Notes: generated by a model from the letters alone, not told the origin. DNA of 64,000 bases from CAYMKL01 sp964390805 (GCA_964390805.1 CAYMKL010000006.1:28766-92765); one strand, 5' to 3'; shown: positions 40,829 to 49,688, numbered from the stretch's first letter. A program made the numbers and translations.

Positions 40829-43438
40829 TTATTCTTCAGCATTCATCAAGGCATTCCACAGGTATGTGAAGTACTGGAAGGTACCTGTGTTGCCGACGTG
40901 ATACGGGCTAGCCGCGTTTATGCCTGCTTCCCAGGACGCAAGCACGTCTTCGGCGCCGAAGTCTGAGCCGTCGTGGAACTTGACACCTTCACGCAGATAG
41001 CAGGTCCACACGGTGGAGTCCGCGTTCGGCTCACACGACGTGGCCAGCGCAGGGATGGTGTCGCCGGAGTCAAGCTTGTAGTTCAGGAACGGCTCAACGA
41101 TCTGCTCACAGATCGACAACGACTCGCCATCGGACTCGTCGCCACAGTATATGCTGATGGGCTCTGCGTTCTGCATCCAGATAACGGTGTCTTTGCCCGG
41201 ATCAAGCTTGGCGAGGACGGGCGCACCAAACGGACGAGCATGCGCAGTCATGTCAGCCCGCGCTGCTTGAGCTGAAGCGCCGTTAGCAATCGGCACCATC
41301 GGTACCAGCTCGCGGATGGCGTTGTTAGCCTCGACGTAGAGTTCCACGGCCGCTGCCGGGTCGCCGATCTGAGCGCCTGCTTCCAGTGGTTCGTAGATCT
41401 CCGGGTGTGGATCGCCAAACTGCTGGGTGTTCCTGCCAAAGTGGAAGTCCAGGAAGTTGGTCACGTGCGGATAGTCCGCTCCCCAACCCAGGAGGTAGAA
41501 GCCATCCAACTGGCAAGTCGTTGACAAGTCAATGAACTGCCCAGACTCCATCACGATCACTTCGGCGTCAATGTTCAGGTTTTCCTTCAACTGGGCCTGG
41601 AATTCAACTGACACCAAGCCAGGCTCTGGCAAGTAGCCGCGGAACACGTCGCGGTAGGTAATCGTGGTCTCAAAGCCATCGGGGAATCCCGCCTCGGCCA
41701 GCAACGCGCGGGCAGCTTCGGGGTCAAAGTCGTACCATGGATCGCCGGCGCAGCCATTGGGCAGACTGCACGGTGTAAAGTGCGTGGGTACGACAGAGCC
41801 TTCGGGGTAGAAGTTGTCTACGATGCGCTGGCGGTCAATCCCCATAGCGATGGCCTGGCGAACTTTGAGGTTGCCATAGGGCTCCTTCAAGTTGCACATC
41901 GCCAGGTACAGGATGTTGGGGTTGGGGACTGGCAGAAGCTGCAAGTTGGGATCGCTCTTGACGGTCTCGAAGTCATCCGGGCTAACATTGGTGATCTGGT
42001 CCACATTGCCGGACTGCAACTCCAGCAAGCGGGCCGCGCCTTCCGTCGCCCAGCGGATGACCGCGGTCTCGGCGATGGCCGGCTCACCCCAGTAGTCGTC
42101 GAAGCGCTTGAGAACAATGCTCTCCCCGCGGTTCCAAGACTCCAGCATGTAGGGGCCGGTGCCAATGGAATTCTCCAGGATTTCGCCTGAGGCAGCGGTG
42201 GCTTCGATGTGTTCTTTGGGTTGGACGCTAAAGGGGATAAAGGCCACCTTGGCCAGGAAAGCTGGGTCAGGTGAGCACATTGTGAACTGAACAGTGTAGC
42301 GGTCAAGAGCTGCGATTTCCTTGATCTTGCCGCCATAGTCACAATCGGGAGCCACGATGGACGCCAACTCATCCGCAGTCTCCTTGGTGATGTCCTCACC
42401 GAACCACTCCATGGATAGCGCGGTCAAGGTACCATCGCTGTGCATGTCCGCCAGGATGTCGTTGAGCTTGGCCAGCAGCCTTGCACTGGGCCCACGCGAC
42501 TTGTCCAGCGCGAAGGATAGGGGCTCGTAGAAGGCCGGAGCGCCCAGCAGCTTGATGGGCACACCCTCATCAATGGCGCCTTGCAGGGTGGGAATGGCCG
42601 ACATCACAGCGTCCAGTCGGGCGCCGTCGCCCAAGCGCAGGTCTTCGATGGCATTGGCGTCAGTGGGATAGGTCCTCAGCTCTCCAGCCTCCCAGGCGAC
42701 GTAGTTAACCTCATACCCCGCGATGGGAATCTCGACATCCTTGTTCATGAAGTACTCGTAGGTGCACTCGCCGCACAGGCCGATGACTTTGCCTGCCAGG
42801 TCGTCCACCGATGTGAAGGTATTGTCCTCGTGCACAGCAAAGCCAGCCGGCGTGTAGTAGTAGGGATCAGTGAACCACAGCACCTCCCCCCGTGCCACCG
42901 TAGGGGTCATGCTGCCGATGCTGATGTCCCAGCGAGCACCCCAACTGCCAGCGGTGATGAGGTCCCAATCGGGAGTCACGAGCTCCAACTCGACGCCCAG
43001 CCGGGCAGCGACTTCTTTGTAGACGTCAATGTCAAAGCCAACCATCTCCCCATCGTCGTCCAGGAAGCTCTGGGGAGCGTAGTTGGCATCGCTGGCGCCA
43101 ACCAATACGCCGGCCGCCAGTATTTCGTCCAGGAGATCCTCGCCTGCTGGAGCCTCCGCGCCGGGGATGATGAATTTCCAGCCAGGATGGATCAGACTGG
43201 GGTTCTCGATGCTGGCGAAGCTGGAATCTTCGGCATGCTTGGCGTTGGTAGCTTCGACGATGGCCCAGTAGGCCGGGCCGTTCCCCAGGTACTTCTCCGC
43301 CAGGGTCCAAAGGTTGTCTCCCAGCTTAACCGTATAGGTCAACTCCTCCTGAGCCGGCGGAGCAGCGCTGGCCACACCCAGCATCGTCAACAGCATTGCG
43401 AACACTAAGATCAAATTGGTAAACGTTCTCTTAAGCAT
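40829..43438 (-). CDS. fused substrate-binding protein: LysM + SBP family 3 + permuted SBP family 5
   Basis: 869 residues, ATG 43438 behind AAGGAGGAGGC. Signal peptide 1-25; LysM 32-93 (YTVKLGDNLWTLAEKYLG); family-3 binding domain about 101-350 (GVLVGASDANYAPQSFLDDD, GFDIDVYKEVAARLGVELEL). The rest is family 5 in swapped order. Residues 370-745 are the normal C-terminal half (ALDRYTVQFTMCSPDPAFLA, GTGPYMLESWNRGESIVLKR, LGWGADYPHVTNFL). Residues 746-869 are the normal N-terminal half (MQNAEPISIYCGDESDGESL, REGVKFHDGSDFGAEDV). So one polypeptide holds two binding domains, the second circularly permuted. The operon behind it holds both family-5 and family-3 membrane parts. Ligands unknown. Confidence 0.88.
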   Translation of the reverse strand: MLKRTFTNLILVFAMLLTMLGVASAAPPAQEELTYTVKLGDNLWTLAEKYLGNGPAYWAIVEATNAKHAEDSSFASIENPSLIHPGWKFIIPGAEAPAGEDLLDEILAAGVLVGASDANYAPQSFLDDDGEMVGFDIDVYKEVAARLGVELELVTPDWDLITAGSWGARWDISIGSMTPTVARGEVLWFTDPYYYTPAGFAVHEDNTFTSVDDLAGKVIGLCGECTYEYFMNKDVEIPIAGYEVNYVAWEAGELRTYPTDANAIEDLRLGDGARLDAVMSAIPTLQGAIDEGVPIKLLGAPAFYEPLSFALDKSRGPSARLLAKLNDILADMHSDGTLTALSMEWFGEDITKETADELASIVAPDCDYGGKIKEIAALDRYTVQFTMCSPDPAFLAKVAFIPFSVQPKEHIEATAASGEILENSIGTGPYMLESWNRGESIVLKRFDDYWGEPAIAETAVIRWATEGAARLLELQSGNVDQITNVSPDDFETVKSDPNLQLLPVPNPNILYLAMCNLKEPYGNLKVRQAIAMGIDRQRIVDNFYPEGSVVPTHFTPCSLPNGCAGDPWYDFDPEAARALLAEAGFPDGFETTITYRDVFRGYLPEPGLVSVEFQAQLKENLNIDAEVIVMESGQFIDLSTTCQLDGFYLLGWGADYPHVTNFLDFHFGRNTQQFGDPHPEIYEPLEAGAQIGDPAAAVELYVEANNAIRELVPMVPIANGASAQAARADMTAHARPFGAPVLAKLDPGKDTVIWMQNAEPISIYCGDESDGESLSICEQIVEPFLNYKLDSGDTIPALATSCEPNADSTVWTCYLREGVKFHDGSDFGAEDVLASWEAGINAASPYHVGNTGTFQYFTYLWNALMNAEE

Positions 43439-43499
43439 TTGTTGCCTCCTCCTTGTTTTTGGTCTCTCGGGTATTTGGCGCCAAGCCGTCTTTCAGTGA

Positions 43500-43645
43500 C
43501 TTGACACGAACTCTTAACCTGCCCAGGGCGCCTAGCCCCGCGCCTGACTGCGACTCACTAATTCCTTTGCGCAGATGAAATTCTAAGGCCGAATCAACTC
43601 CTTTCACAAGTCATACAGCTTCAGGGGTCCGGAGGTTCAAATCGC
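43500..43645 (-). promoter_or_regulatory. candidate cis-regulatory RNA, leader copy A
   Basis: 5' leader of the fused binding-protein gene, homologous to the leader at 49689-49830. Shared minus-strand blocks: GTATGACTTG (43607-43616), AAAGGAGTTGAT (43593-43604), AGGTTAAGAGT (43510-43520). Stem 1: GGGC-UAGGC-GCCC (43526-43538). Stem 2: CUGCG/CGCAG (43548-43552 with 43570-43574) around a 17-base loop containing AGUGAG. Both stems differ from copy B by compensatory changes. No known riboswitch class recognised. No convincing own promoter was seen; transcription may come from the liv operon. Confidence 0.5.
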
Positions 43646-43665
43646 GACCTATGTCGGACAAGTGG

Positions 43666-44379
43666 CTACTCCATTCCCAGGTAAGCTTTCTGCACCATCG
43701 GGGTTTGCCGAAGTCCATCGGCTGTGTCGCTCAACACGATCTCCCCTGTCTGAAGGACGTAGCCCCGACCGGCGACCTGGAGCGCCATGTGTGCGTTCTG
43801 CTCGACGAGCAGGATGGTCGTTCCGTCGCGGTTTATCTCCTGGATTGTCTCGAAGACGTTCTCCACCAGGACGGGCGCCAGCCCCATCGAAGGCTCGTCC
43901 AGCAGCAACAATCGTGGCCGTGCCATCAGAGCGCGGGCGGTGGAAAGCATCTGCTGCTCGCCTCCGCTCAACGTTCCAGCTACCTGGCTCCTCCGCTCCT
44001 TGAGGCGAGGAAAGAGGGTGAAGACACGCTCCATATCCGCGGCGATGCCTGCTTGATCGCTGCGGTGGTAGGCGCCCATATCCAGGTTTTCAGCGACGGT
44101 CAGCTTAGAGAAGACGCGCCGCCCTTCGGGCACCATGGCCACACCCTTGTAAACGATTTCGTGGGCTTTGTAGCTGGCCAGATCCTCACCTTCGAGGAGG
44201 ACTCGGCCCTGTCGAGGCTCAAGCAGCCCGGCGATCGTCCACAGGGTGGTTGACTTGCCAGCGCCATTGGCGCCGATCAGCGTCACGATCTCACCTTCCT
44301 CGACGGTGATTGAGACGCCTTTCAAGGCGTGAATGTTACCATAGTAGGTATGTATGTCTTGAACTTCCAGCATCGGCAT
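43666..44379 (-). CDS. livF: branched-chain amino acid ABC transporter ATPase LivF
   Basis: ATG 44379 behind GAGGAG. 237 residues. Walker A GANGAGKSTTLWTIAG, signature LSGGEQQMLSTARALM, Walker B LLLLDEPSMGLAPVL: the LivF pattern, with IQEINRDGTTILLVEQNAHMAL. Pairs with LivG to energise uptake of branched-chain or related hydrophobic amino acids, or of amides and urea in sister systems. Last gene of the liv operon. Confidence 0.94.
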   Translation of the reverse strand: MPMLEVQDIHTYYGNIHALKGVSITVEEGEIVTLIGANGAGKSTTLWTIAGLLEPRQGRVLLEGEDLASYKAHEIVYKGVAMVPEGRRVFSKLTVAENLDMGAYHRSDQAGIAADMERVFTLFPRLKERRSQVAGTLSGGEQQMLSTARALMARPRLLLLDEPSMGLAPVLVENVFETIQEINRDGTTILLVEQNAHMALQVAGRGYVLQTGEIVLSDTADGLRQTPMVQKAYLGME

Positions 44380-44395
44380 AGAGATTACTCCTCAA

Positions 44396-44428
44396 AGACC
44401 CTAAAGGTTTCAGAGACCTTTAGGGTCT
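44396..44428. repeat. hairpin across the livG stop codon
   Basis: AGACCCTAAAGGT (44396-44408), loop TTCAGAG, ACCTTTAGGGTCT (44416-44428): a perfect 13-bp palindrome that supplies the last codons of livG (DPKGL) and separates it from livF. Confidence 0.7.
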
Positions 44429-45216
44429 GCGTCTTTGGTGGCCAGGCCGGTAGCAGCGCCACGCCCGAGGTAGGCTTCGATCACCCTGGAGTCGCACTGA
44501 ACCTCGCTACACGTCCCTTCGGCAATCTTCTCCCCGTAATCAATGACCGTTACCCTCTCGGAGATACCCATGACCACGCGCATATCGTGCTCGATCAGCA
44601 GGATCGTGATCCCCAGTTCATCGCGCAATCTCCGGATGAAGCGCATCATCTCCGCGGACTCACGCGGGTTCATGCCCGCCGTCGGTTCATCGAGAAGCAG
44701 CAGCTTGGGCCTACCAGCCAGGGCGCGAGTGATTTCCAGACGCCGCTGGTCGCCGTAGGGCAGGTTCTTTGCCAGGAGATCCCCCTTGCCTCCTAGTCCA
44801 ACAAACTGGAGCAATTCGTTGGCTTCCTCCACTGCCCGCTCCTCTTCCTCCCGTGTGCTCCGCAAGCCAATGATGGCTCCGATCCAACCGCGCTTCAGTT
44901 GCGGCTCCATGCCGACCAGAATGTTCTCGATAGCCGTCATGTTGGCGAAGAGACGGATGTTCTGATAGGTGCGGGTGATACCCAGGTGAGCGATGTGGTC
45001 AGGCGATCGCCCGTTCAGAATGTGGCCTTCGAAAACGATCTCGCCCTCATCGAACCCGTAGAAGCCGGTGATGCAGTTGAAGAAAGTGGTTTTCCCCGCC
45101 CCATTCGGTCCGATGAGACTGACGATACCGCCTTCGGGGACGTCGAAGTCAAAAGCACTGACCGCCGTCAGACCGCCAAAGTTCTTGGTGACTTGCTTGG
45201 AAGTAAGAATAGCCAT
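44410..45216 (-). CDS. livG: branched-chain amino acid ABC transporter ATPase LivG
   Basis: 268 residues, ATG 45216. Walker A GPNGAGKTTFFNCITGFYG, LivG-type insert (HLGITRTYQNIRLFANMTAI), signature YGDQRRLEITRALAG, Walker B LLLLDEPTAGMNPRESAEM, IEHDMRVVMGISERVTVIDYG. Works with LivF. The last five codons come from a palindromic repeat, so the C-terminus has been remodelled by repeat insertion. Confidence 0.94.
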   Translation of the reverse strand: MAILTSKQVTKNFGGLTAVSAFDFDVPEGGIVSLIGPNGAGKTTFFNCITGFYGFDEGEIVFEGHILNGRSPDHIAHLGITRTYQNIRLFANMTAIENILVGMEPQLKRGWIGAIIGLRSTREEEERAVEEANELLQFVGLGGKGDLLAKNLPYGDQRRLEITRALAGRPKLLLLDEPTAGMNPRESAEMMRFIRRLRDELGITILLIEHDMRVVMGISERVTVIDYGEKIAEGTCSEVQCDSRVIEAYLGRGAATGLATKDADPKGL

Positions 45217-45270
45217 AGAAGTTTATCCCCCTACGATTTACACAACTGAGCCAGGCTCACTCAGCTCCCC

Positions 45271-46974
45271 TCACCGTTCGGCTGAGCTCACGACGGAGCC
45301 TGCTAGCACGGGTTCCTGATCGGTACGCAATTCGCGCTTCCTGACCTCAGAGGGCCAGAATCCCTCCGGACGAGCCAGCATCATCACGATCAGCAGCACG
45401 CCGTACATCAGCAGGCGGTACTCGGCGAACTCGCGCAGCAGCTCCGGCAACCCGACCAGAACCAGGGATCCCACAACCACGCCGGGGAGACTCCCCATGC
45501 CCCCGACGATAATCAGGCACAGCACGTTGATGGAAACCAACAGATTGAAGCTGTGGGGAAAGATTGAGGTGAGTTTGCTCGCAAAGATCGCGCCTGATAA
45601 TCCGGAGAACGCGGCGCCGATGGCGAAGGCTAGCAGCTTGGTCCTGACCAGGTTGATGCCCACCGCCTCGGCCACGTCTTCATCCTCTCGCATGGCCATC
45701 CATTGGCGACCCAGCCGTGATTCCCTTAGACGCCAGGACACGAAGACCGCCAGGAGACAACCCGCCAGAACGACGTAGAATAGCAGCTCGGGTTTGACCA
45801 GCGCCAGGGAGCCGATCTGAGGCTTAGGTATCTTCAGGATACCTTGCGCGCCGCCGATCACCGGCTTCAACAGGTCTGAGAGCGCCAGGATACGGATGAT
45901 CTCGCCGAATCCAAGTGTGACGATGGCCAGATAGTCGCCCCGCATCCGCAGCACCGGTATGCCCAGGATGACGCCCGCCAAAACCGCAATCAGCACCGCG
46001 AAAGGCACGGCGGCCCAAAACGACATACCCATACCTAGTTCGGTAGTGGAGGTCAGCACGCCCATCGTGTAGGCTCCGATGGCGAAGAAAGCCACGTAGC
46101 CCAGGTCCAGGAGGCCCGCGAAGCCCACCACGATGTTCAGCCCCAGGCCCATGAGCACGTAGATGCCCACGTTGTTTGCCACCTCGGACAAGTAGGTGCC
46201 CAGAAGACGCGGCAGGATGAGCAGCAAGATGATTCCCAAGCCGATGCTGATCCGACGAAGAGTTTCTTGCTGCTTAGGGGGGCGGGCGGCGATCCGTTTC
46301 CCAACGCGATCACCGCGTCTGCTCCACAGGGCTGATACACCAGCGATGAGGATGAAAAGCACCAGGGCTGTGAAGGGCAGGAGTGCCTTGGATTTGAAGA
46401 TAACCCTCAAAATGGCTGAACCGAAGAAATCTCGCAGCCTGTTGCTGAGGATCTCCGAGAACAGACCGATCCCGAGAGTCCCTATTAGCCCTGTCAAGAG
46501 AGGCCGTTGGATTTGGCTCGGCAGAAGGTAGAATCCGGCAGCGGCCACACTGATGCCCACCATGGCGCCAAGAAGCAAGAGGCTACCAACGACCGTGCCC
46601 TGGCCGAAGGTCAACGTTTCTATGAGGGCAGGGGAGACGTTGAAAAAGAACTGCCGAAGATCGAAGGCATTCGCAAGCACAACAAGCACGATGATGGGTA
46701 TGGCAGCGAATAGGCCACAAACCAATCCGTAGACAATGCTGACGCCTCGCTTACCTTCGGGCGCACCCTGGGCGGCAAGGTAACCCATCGCGGCTGCTGT
46801 GGCGTAGAGGAGCAGTTGCCCCAGTGTCAGTACATCAACGATGAGGGAGCGCTTCCCGAAGAGCGCCACCATCCCTATCATGCTTAAGCTTAGCGCAACT
46901 ACACCGGCGAGTAGACCAAGCTGAATTGCACGACGAAGCGACAGCCGTAGGTCAGTTTGAAAAGAGTCAGTCAT
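45271..46974 (-). CDS. livM: branched-chain amino acid ABC permease LivM with N-terminal membrane extension
   Basis: 567 residues, longer than the usual 300-420. The C-terminal 300 residues are LivM (GLGLNIVVGFAGLLDLGYVAFFAIGAYT, RMRGDYLAIVTLGFGEIIRI, GMGSLPGVVVGSLVLVGLPELL). The first 240 residues add about six extra hydrophobic helices (LGLLAGVVALSLSMIGMVAL, LLLYATAAAMGYLA). They end in a basic linker (SRRGDRVGKRIAARPPKQQE). The extension occurs in some Chloroflexota-type LivM proteins; its function is unknown. Starts 12 bases after the LivH stop. Confidence 0.9.
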   Translation of the reverse strand: MTDSFQTDLRLSLRRAIQLGLLAGVVALSLSMIGMVALFGKRSLIVDVLTLGQLLLYATAAAMGYLAAQGAPEGKRGVSIVYGLVCGLFAAIPIIVLVVLANAFDLRQFFFNVSPALIETLTFGQGTVVGSLLLLGAMVGISVAAAGFYLLPSQIQRPLLTGLIGTLGIGLFSEILSNRLRDFFGSAILRVIFKSKALLPFTALVLFILIAGVSALWSRRGDRVGKRIAARPPKQQETLRRISIGLGIILLLILPRLLGTYLSEVANNVGIYVLMGLGLNIVVGFAGLLDLGYVAFFAIGAYTMGVLTSTTELGMGMSFWAAVPFAVLIAVLAGVILGIPVLRMRGDYLAIVTLGFGEIIRILALSDLLKPVIGGAQGILKIPKPQIGSLALVKPELLFYVVLAGCLLAVFVSWRLRESRLGRQWMAMREDEDVAEAVGINLVRTKLLAFAIGAAFSGLSGAIFASKLTSIFPHSFNLLVSINVLCLIIVGGMGSLPGVVVGSLVLVGLPELLREFAEYRLLMYGVLLIVMMLARPEGFWPSEVRKRELRTDQEPVLAGSVVSSAER

Positions 46975-46986
46975 AGTATCAGTACC

Positions 46987-48048
46987 TCACGCTTTCTCTT
47001 CAGACAGTCGTTCCCCCAGGATCCCCTGGGGTCGGAAGATGAGCACGAAGACAAGCATGGTGAAGGCGATGACGTCCTTCAGTTGGTGAGGGGCAGGGAT
47101 GCCCAAACCCTCCAGGAAGAGGCTCGGACCAACAGATTCAAAGATCCCCAGGAACAAGCCGCCAATCGCCGCTCCGGGTACGCTGCCGATTCCGCCGAGG
47201 ACGGCGGCAGTGAAAGCCTTGATACCAGGAACGAAACCCATAAAGAAGTGTACCTGGCGGAAGACAATCGCAAAGAGGACGCCAGCGACACCAGCCATAG
47301 CGGCCCCAGTGGCGAAAGTAATGGAAACTGCTCTATCAATATCAATCCCCATGAGGGCAGCGGCGTCTTTGTCCTCAGACACAGCCCGAATCGCCTTACC
47401 AGTCTTGGTTCGCATGATGAAGAAGTTCAGTCCAATGAGTATCACGATCGTGGCGACAATGACCACCAGGTGAGTTTTCAGCAATTCCGTTCCCAGGAAG
47501 GGAATAGAGCCTTTCAAAGCCTGGACCTCAGGGAAGGCAATGACGTTCGAACCGAACAGGCCTCGAAAGAAGTACTGCCAGAAGAAAGAGGCGCCGATAG
47601 CGGTGATCAAGGGGATCAGGCGCGGCGCCTTCCTGAGCGGGCGATAGGCGACGCGCTCGGTGAGTAGAGCTACGGCGACGGAGACTACCACGGCAAGCAC
47701 CATGACTACCAGCAGGCCAATCACGGGTTGACGGTCGAGGAACCCGGAGGCGCCCATGGGTATCGCCACAAGCATGGTAGCCGCCGTGATGCCGGACATA
47801 AAAAACTCGCCGTGGGCAAAGTTGATCATCAATAGCACCCCGTAGACCAGCGTGTACCCAATGGCGATGAGGGCATACATGCTACCCTGGGCAATGCCGA
47901 AGATGAGAAAATCTGTCCACTGGCGCGTCGTATAGGGATTGTCCAGGACCGTGGCAATCGTGCCCCAAATAACCAACACGAGAATGATGGCCCTGAGAAT
48001 CCAAAGAACGAGCCCAATATAATCAATATCCCGAAGGCGACGTAGCAT
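46987..48048 (-). CDS. livH: branched-chain amino acid ABC permease LivH
   Basis: I chose ATG 48048 (MLRRLRDIDYIGLVLWI) behind GGAGAGAAAC. BPD core: FLIFGIAQGSMYALIAIGYTLVYGVLLMINFAHGEFFMSG, RAVSEDKDAAALMGIDIDRA, GAAIGGLFLGIFESV. 353 residues. The extra N-terminal helix before the core is normal for the group. Preceded by a hairpin (48072-48104) and a repeat element that separates it from livK. Confidence 0.93.
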   Translation of the reverse strand: MLRRLRDIDYIGLVLWILRAIILVLVIWGTIATVLDNPYTTRQWTDFLIFGIAQGSMYALIAIGYTLVYGVLLMINFAHGEFFMSGITAATMLVAIPMGASGFLDRQPVIGLLVVMVLAVVVSVAVALLTERVAYRPLRKAPRLIPLITAIGASFFWQYFFRGLFGSNVIAFPEVQALKGSIPFLGTELLKTHLVVIVATIVILIGLNFFIMRTKTGKAIRAVSEDKDAAALMGIDIDRAVSITFATGAAMAGVAGVLFAIVFRQVHFFMGFVPGIKAFTAAVLGGIGSVPGAAIGGLFLGIFESVGPSLFLEGLGIPAPHQLKDVIAFTMLVFVLIFRPQGILGERLSEEKA

Positions 48049-48071
48049 TGTTTCTCTCCAAGAAGCAGGGG

Positions 48072-48104
48072 GTGTGGACCCAAGGCGATCCTCTGGGTCC
48101 ACAC
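48072..48104 (-). repeat. leader hairpin upstream of livH
   Basis: GTGTGGACCCA (48072-48082) pairs perfectly with TGGGTCCACAC (48094-48104), loop of 11, extended by G-C pairs. It lies about 25 bases before the livH start codon on the transcript, so it may dampen permease expression relative to livK. Confidence 0.65.
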
Positions 48105-48118
48105 TCCCCTATAGTTCG

Positions 48119-48306
48119 TGAGTCTTTGGGAGTTAGCATGAATAATGGGTTGGAGTCCCCAACGGCTCGACTGAGCGTTCGACCGAACTCACGCCGAGGG
48201 CTCGCCGAAGTCTTGTTGGGGCTTGTCGCGCCACACCCTCAACAAGGTGCAACCTGCGGTTGCCTGGGAGTCCAACACTGTGACCTTGCGAAATCCCAAA
48301 GAGCCT
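48119..48306. repeat. palindromic repeat element, copy 2, with two nested insertions
   Basis: The left end (TGAGTCTTTGGGAGTTAGCA, then GTTGGAGTCCCCAAC) and right end (CCAACACTGTGACC, GCGAAATCCCAAAGAGCCT) match the element at 35149-35272. Two segments interrupt it. One is about 47 bases of a CTTCGAC/CTCAGG-type repeat (near 48164-48211), the other about 22 bases with the palindrome GCAACCTGCGGTTGC (48249-48263). It lies between livK and livH. Confidence 0.75.
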
Positions 48307-48348
48307 AGTTCGTCAGATCACAACGGCCATCGTGCCGACAGGCGCTAC

Positions 48349-48387
48349 CTACAGCCAGATCCTGACGTACGTCCCGTTCGTAAGCTC
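48349..48387 (-). pseudogene. duplicated 3' tail of a livK-like gene
   Basis: The minus strand reads ELTNGTYVRIWL then TAG (48349-48351). The live livK gene just upstream ends QLTNGIYIPIWAAQ. Only this short tail is preserved; it is a relic of a tandem binding-protein copy or of a partial duplication. Confidence 0.5.
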
Positions 48388-48424
48388 TGTGTGACCGATG
48401 TGATTTGGCTTTGGGACACTGCCT

Positions 48425-49636
48425 TTACTGAGCAGCCCAGATCGGGATATATATCCCGTTCGTAAGTTGCTTGACCACGATCTTGGCATCAGCGCAGTCG
48501 CCGAACTGATTGCAGTTGAGCAATCCGGTGATCCCCTCGTAATTGACCGTCGCGTACAAGCAATCCCGCATGTCCTGGCGACCAACGTGAATCGTGCCAT
48601 CGTCCTCCTGGGCGGCTACTTCTTCAACGCATCCCAGGATCAAGTTCGTCGCGTCATAGGAATGGGAGTGGAAGACAGAGATCGGGGCCGACCCGACCTT
48701 CTCCACGTATGCATTCAGGAACTTCTTGTAGGTGCCACCTAAGAAATCCGTGTCGGGACCGGAGAAGTACATTCCCTCGCCCGCCTCGCCAACGGCTTCG
48801 GCAGCGGTGGCGGAGATACAGCCATCCGCGGCTGACAGGATGGTGCTCTCCAGTCCAGCGACCTCTTTGGCCTGCTTGGTGACGAAGCCGCACTCGGCGG
48901 TGAAGATCGGGTAGTAGATAACGTCGGGTGGCCCGGCCGCGGAGACCGCAGTTAGCACTGGGCGCATGTCGGTGTCGCCCTTGTTGATGGCGGTGAACAT
49001 CACCACCTCGCCACCGCGCTTCTCAAACGAATCGGCGAACACCTTCGCCAGGCTTTCGGTGTACGGGTCGCCATCGTGGATGGCGGCGGCCGAGCGCGCG
49101 CCCAACTCGTCATAGGCGTAGTCGGCCATGGCCGCACCCTGGATGTTGTCATTATGAGCGGTGCGCAGGTAGCCGGGCTTCCAGGCGATGGTTGGATCCG
49201 TAAGTGTCGGTGAGGTGTTGGAGGGTGAGACCATCAGATAGCCGGCGTCCGAGACGACCTCTGCCATGGGGACGCCAGCGCCAGAGCAACTGGTGCCAAC
49301 TATCCCGATGATGGTCGGATCGGAGACGATCTTCTGTGCAGCCGTCTGCCCGCCCTCGGCGCTGCAGCCATCGTCCTCGGCTTGAAGCTCGACCTTATGG
49401 CCCAGAACTTCACCTTTGAAATCAATGGCGATCTCTACGCCGTACTGTGAGTCCGTACCGAGGTCAATATTCGGGCCGGAGATCACGAGAGCCGAGGCAA
49501 TGCGGATCGGGTCGTCTGGTGCATAGGTGACGCAGCCGATGGCGTCCTTGCATTCGAAGGGTGCCGCTTTCGGCGTGCAGCTAACCACGAGCAGAACGGT
49601 CAGCATCAGAATACCAAGAACTTTACTGTACTTCAT
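48425..49636 (-). CDS. livK: branched-chain amino acid ABC substrate-binding lipoprotein
   Basis: ATG 49636 behind AAGGAGGAAAG. Lipobox LLVVSC at about residues 15-20 anchors it outside the membrane. Periplasmic-binding type I fold: IRIASALVISGPNIDLGTDS, VGTSCSGAGVPMAEVVSDAG (ligand loop), VSPSNTSPTLTDP, DGDPYTESLAKVF, and YDATNLILGCVEEV. 403 residues. Several Cys pairs (CKDAIGC, DGCSAEGG/CSGAG, CLY, CNQFGDC) suggest disulfides. It heads the liv operon from a promoter at 49854-49882 with a leader of about 210 bases (copy B). Confidence 0.92.
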   Translation of the reverse strand: MKYSKVLGILMLTVLLVVSCTPKAAPFECKDAIGCVTYAPDDPIRIASALVISGPNIDLGTDSQYGVEIAIDFKGEVLGHKVELQAEDDGCSAEGGQTAAQKIVSDPTIIGIVGTSCSGAGVPMAEVVSDAGYLMVSPSNTSPTLTDPTIAWKPGYLRTAHNDNIQGAAMADYAYDELGARSAAAIHDGDPYTESLAKVFADSFEKRGGEVVMFTAINKGDTDMRPVLTAVSAAGPPDVIYYPIFTAECGFVTKQAKEVAGLESTILSAADGCISATAAEAVGEAGEGMYFSGPDTDFLGGTYKKFLNAYVEKVGSAPISVFHSHSYDATNLILGCVEEVAAQEDDGTIHVGRQDMRDCLYATVNYEGITGLLNCNQFGDCADAKIVVKQLTNGIYIPIWAAQ

Positions 49637-49688
49637 TTGCTCTTTCCTCCTTAAGTTTGGCTTTTGGTGTCAAGCTACCTTCCACAAG

